Below, in pieces: positions 40,836 through 41,230 of a stretch of DNA of 41,230 nucleotides (position 1 is the stretch's first letter; the number at the start of each line of letters is the position of its first letter). The stretch comes from Paracoccus litorisediminis. GTDB lineage: Bacteria; Pseudomonadota; Alphaproteobacteria; Rhodobacterales; Rhodobacteraceae. Location of the stretch: NCBI RefSeq assembly GCF_009711205.1, contig NZ_WMIG01000028.1:1-41230 (forward strand), in the 5' to 3' direction. The position numbers and the translations under genes are program-made. Under the pieces are notes generated by a model. It saw only the letters and a list, made by a program, of their open reading frames with translations. It searched no databases and was not told the origin of the DNA.

Positions 40836-41038
40836 GGACGACGATGATCGTTGTCACCCATGAGATCGGCTTTGCCCGCGAGGTCGCCGACCGCGTCGTG
40901 GTGATGATCGATGGCGAGGTCCGCGAATGCGGCCCGGCCCAATCCGTGCTGTCCGACCCTACGGACCCGCGCGTGCGCGCCTTCCTGTCCAGGTTCCTGA
41001 CAGAGACCCCAACGATAACAACCTCCAACAGCGAGTGA
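40833..41038 (+). pseudogene. Amino-acid ABC transporter ATPase, 3' fragment
   Basis: About 66 codons read as the C-terminus of a GlnQ/HisP-type polar amino-acid ABC ATPase. They include the H-loop TMIVVTHEIGFAREVADRVVV, then MIDGEVRECGPAQSVLSDP and RVRAFLSRFL. Walker A, signature and Walker B regions are absent. Upstream sequence in this frame belongs to the opposite-strand RND pseudogene, so the gene was cut at about 40830. The fragment is followed at once by a binding-protein gene, the usual partner. Confidence 0.8.
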
Positions 41039-41042
41039 TCCC

Positions 41043-41230
41043 ATGATGCTTTCGAAGACGGCGATTGGCCGGGCCATGCCGGCCCTGGCCCTGACCCTGG
41101 CGCTGGCCGCGCCGGCCCTGGCCGAGACCGACCCCAAGGCCGCCGCGCTGCTGCCGCAGGACATTGCCTCGGCCGGCGTGCTCAAGGTGGTGACCAGCCT
41201 GGCCTATCCGCCGATGGAATTCACCGATCC
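41043..41230 (+). CDS. Amino-acid ABC transporter substrate-binding protein, N-terminal part
   Basis: The frame starts at ATG 41043, 4 bp after the ATPase fragment, and runs off the window. It encodes a Sec signal peptide (AIGRAMPALALTLALAAPALA, cleavage near ALA-ET). The first strand of a polar amino-acid binding protein follows (GVLKVVTSLAYPPMEF). The rest cannot be seen. Confidence 0.8.
   Translation, partial: MMLSKTAIGRAMPALALTLALAAPALAETDPKAAALLPQDIASAGVLKVVTSLAYPPMEFTD

Noticed and set aside
1..41230. CRISPR arrays, tRNA or rRNA genes, phage genes
   Set aside because: No regularly spaced repeats, cloverleaf-type tRNA signatures, rRNA segments or phage structural genes were noticed anywhere in the window.

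Overview
The window looks like an accessory segment of a high-GC alphaproteobacterial genome, most likely Rhodobacterales (Paracoccus-like). The reasons are codon use, protein similarity recognised from memory, and the gene sets themselves. No database search was possible, so family assignments rest on recognised motifs, protein length and gene order.

Region 1 (1-1470): the 3' end of an IS5-family transposase abuts an ammonium transporter gene (amt) that has lost its 5' end. A good terminator follows amt.

Region 2 (1466-26370) is a methylated-amine catabolism island, almost all on the minus strand. It encodes every step from trimethylamine (TMA) to ammonium and one-carbon units. Tmm oxidises TMA to TMAO. 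Tdm (DUF1989 plus GcvT domains) demethylates TMAO to dimethylamine (DMA). DmmDABC, the haem-dependent oxidative N-demethylase, converts DMA to monomethylamine (MMA). GmaS makes gamma-glutamylmethylamide, MgsABC makes N-methylglutamate, and MgdABCD (a sarcosine-oxidase-like heterotetramer) oxidises it, giving glutamate and a C1 unit. FolD and PurU oxidise the tetrahydrofolate (THF)-bound C1 to formate. An APC permease is the likely amine importer. Four regulatory proteins are interspersed: an XRE-cupin repressor, a GlxA/GbdR-type AraC regulator, a FadR-type GntR regulator, and a binding-protein-like protein without a signal peptide. Short palindromes lie upstream of several of these units.

Region 3 (27025-38098) is a complete C-P lyase locus, phnGHIJKL-N/M-CDEE on the minus strand with phnF divergent. 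PhnN and PhnM are read as one uninterrupted ORF. A hairpin and a candidate Pho box suggest phnCDE1E2 has its own promoter.

Region 4 (38099-41230) is decayed. It holds an RraA-like remnant, a small lipoprotein gene, an RND efflux pump pseudogene with several frameshifts and a nonsense codon, an abrupt join to the 3' end of an amino-acid ABC ATPase gene, and the start of a periplasmic binding-protein gene that runs off the window.

The island supplies ammonium (amines), phosphorus (phosphonates) and energy from methyl groups. The two ends carry the marks of rearrangement (IS remnant on the left, pseudogenes and a broken joint on the right).
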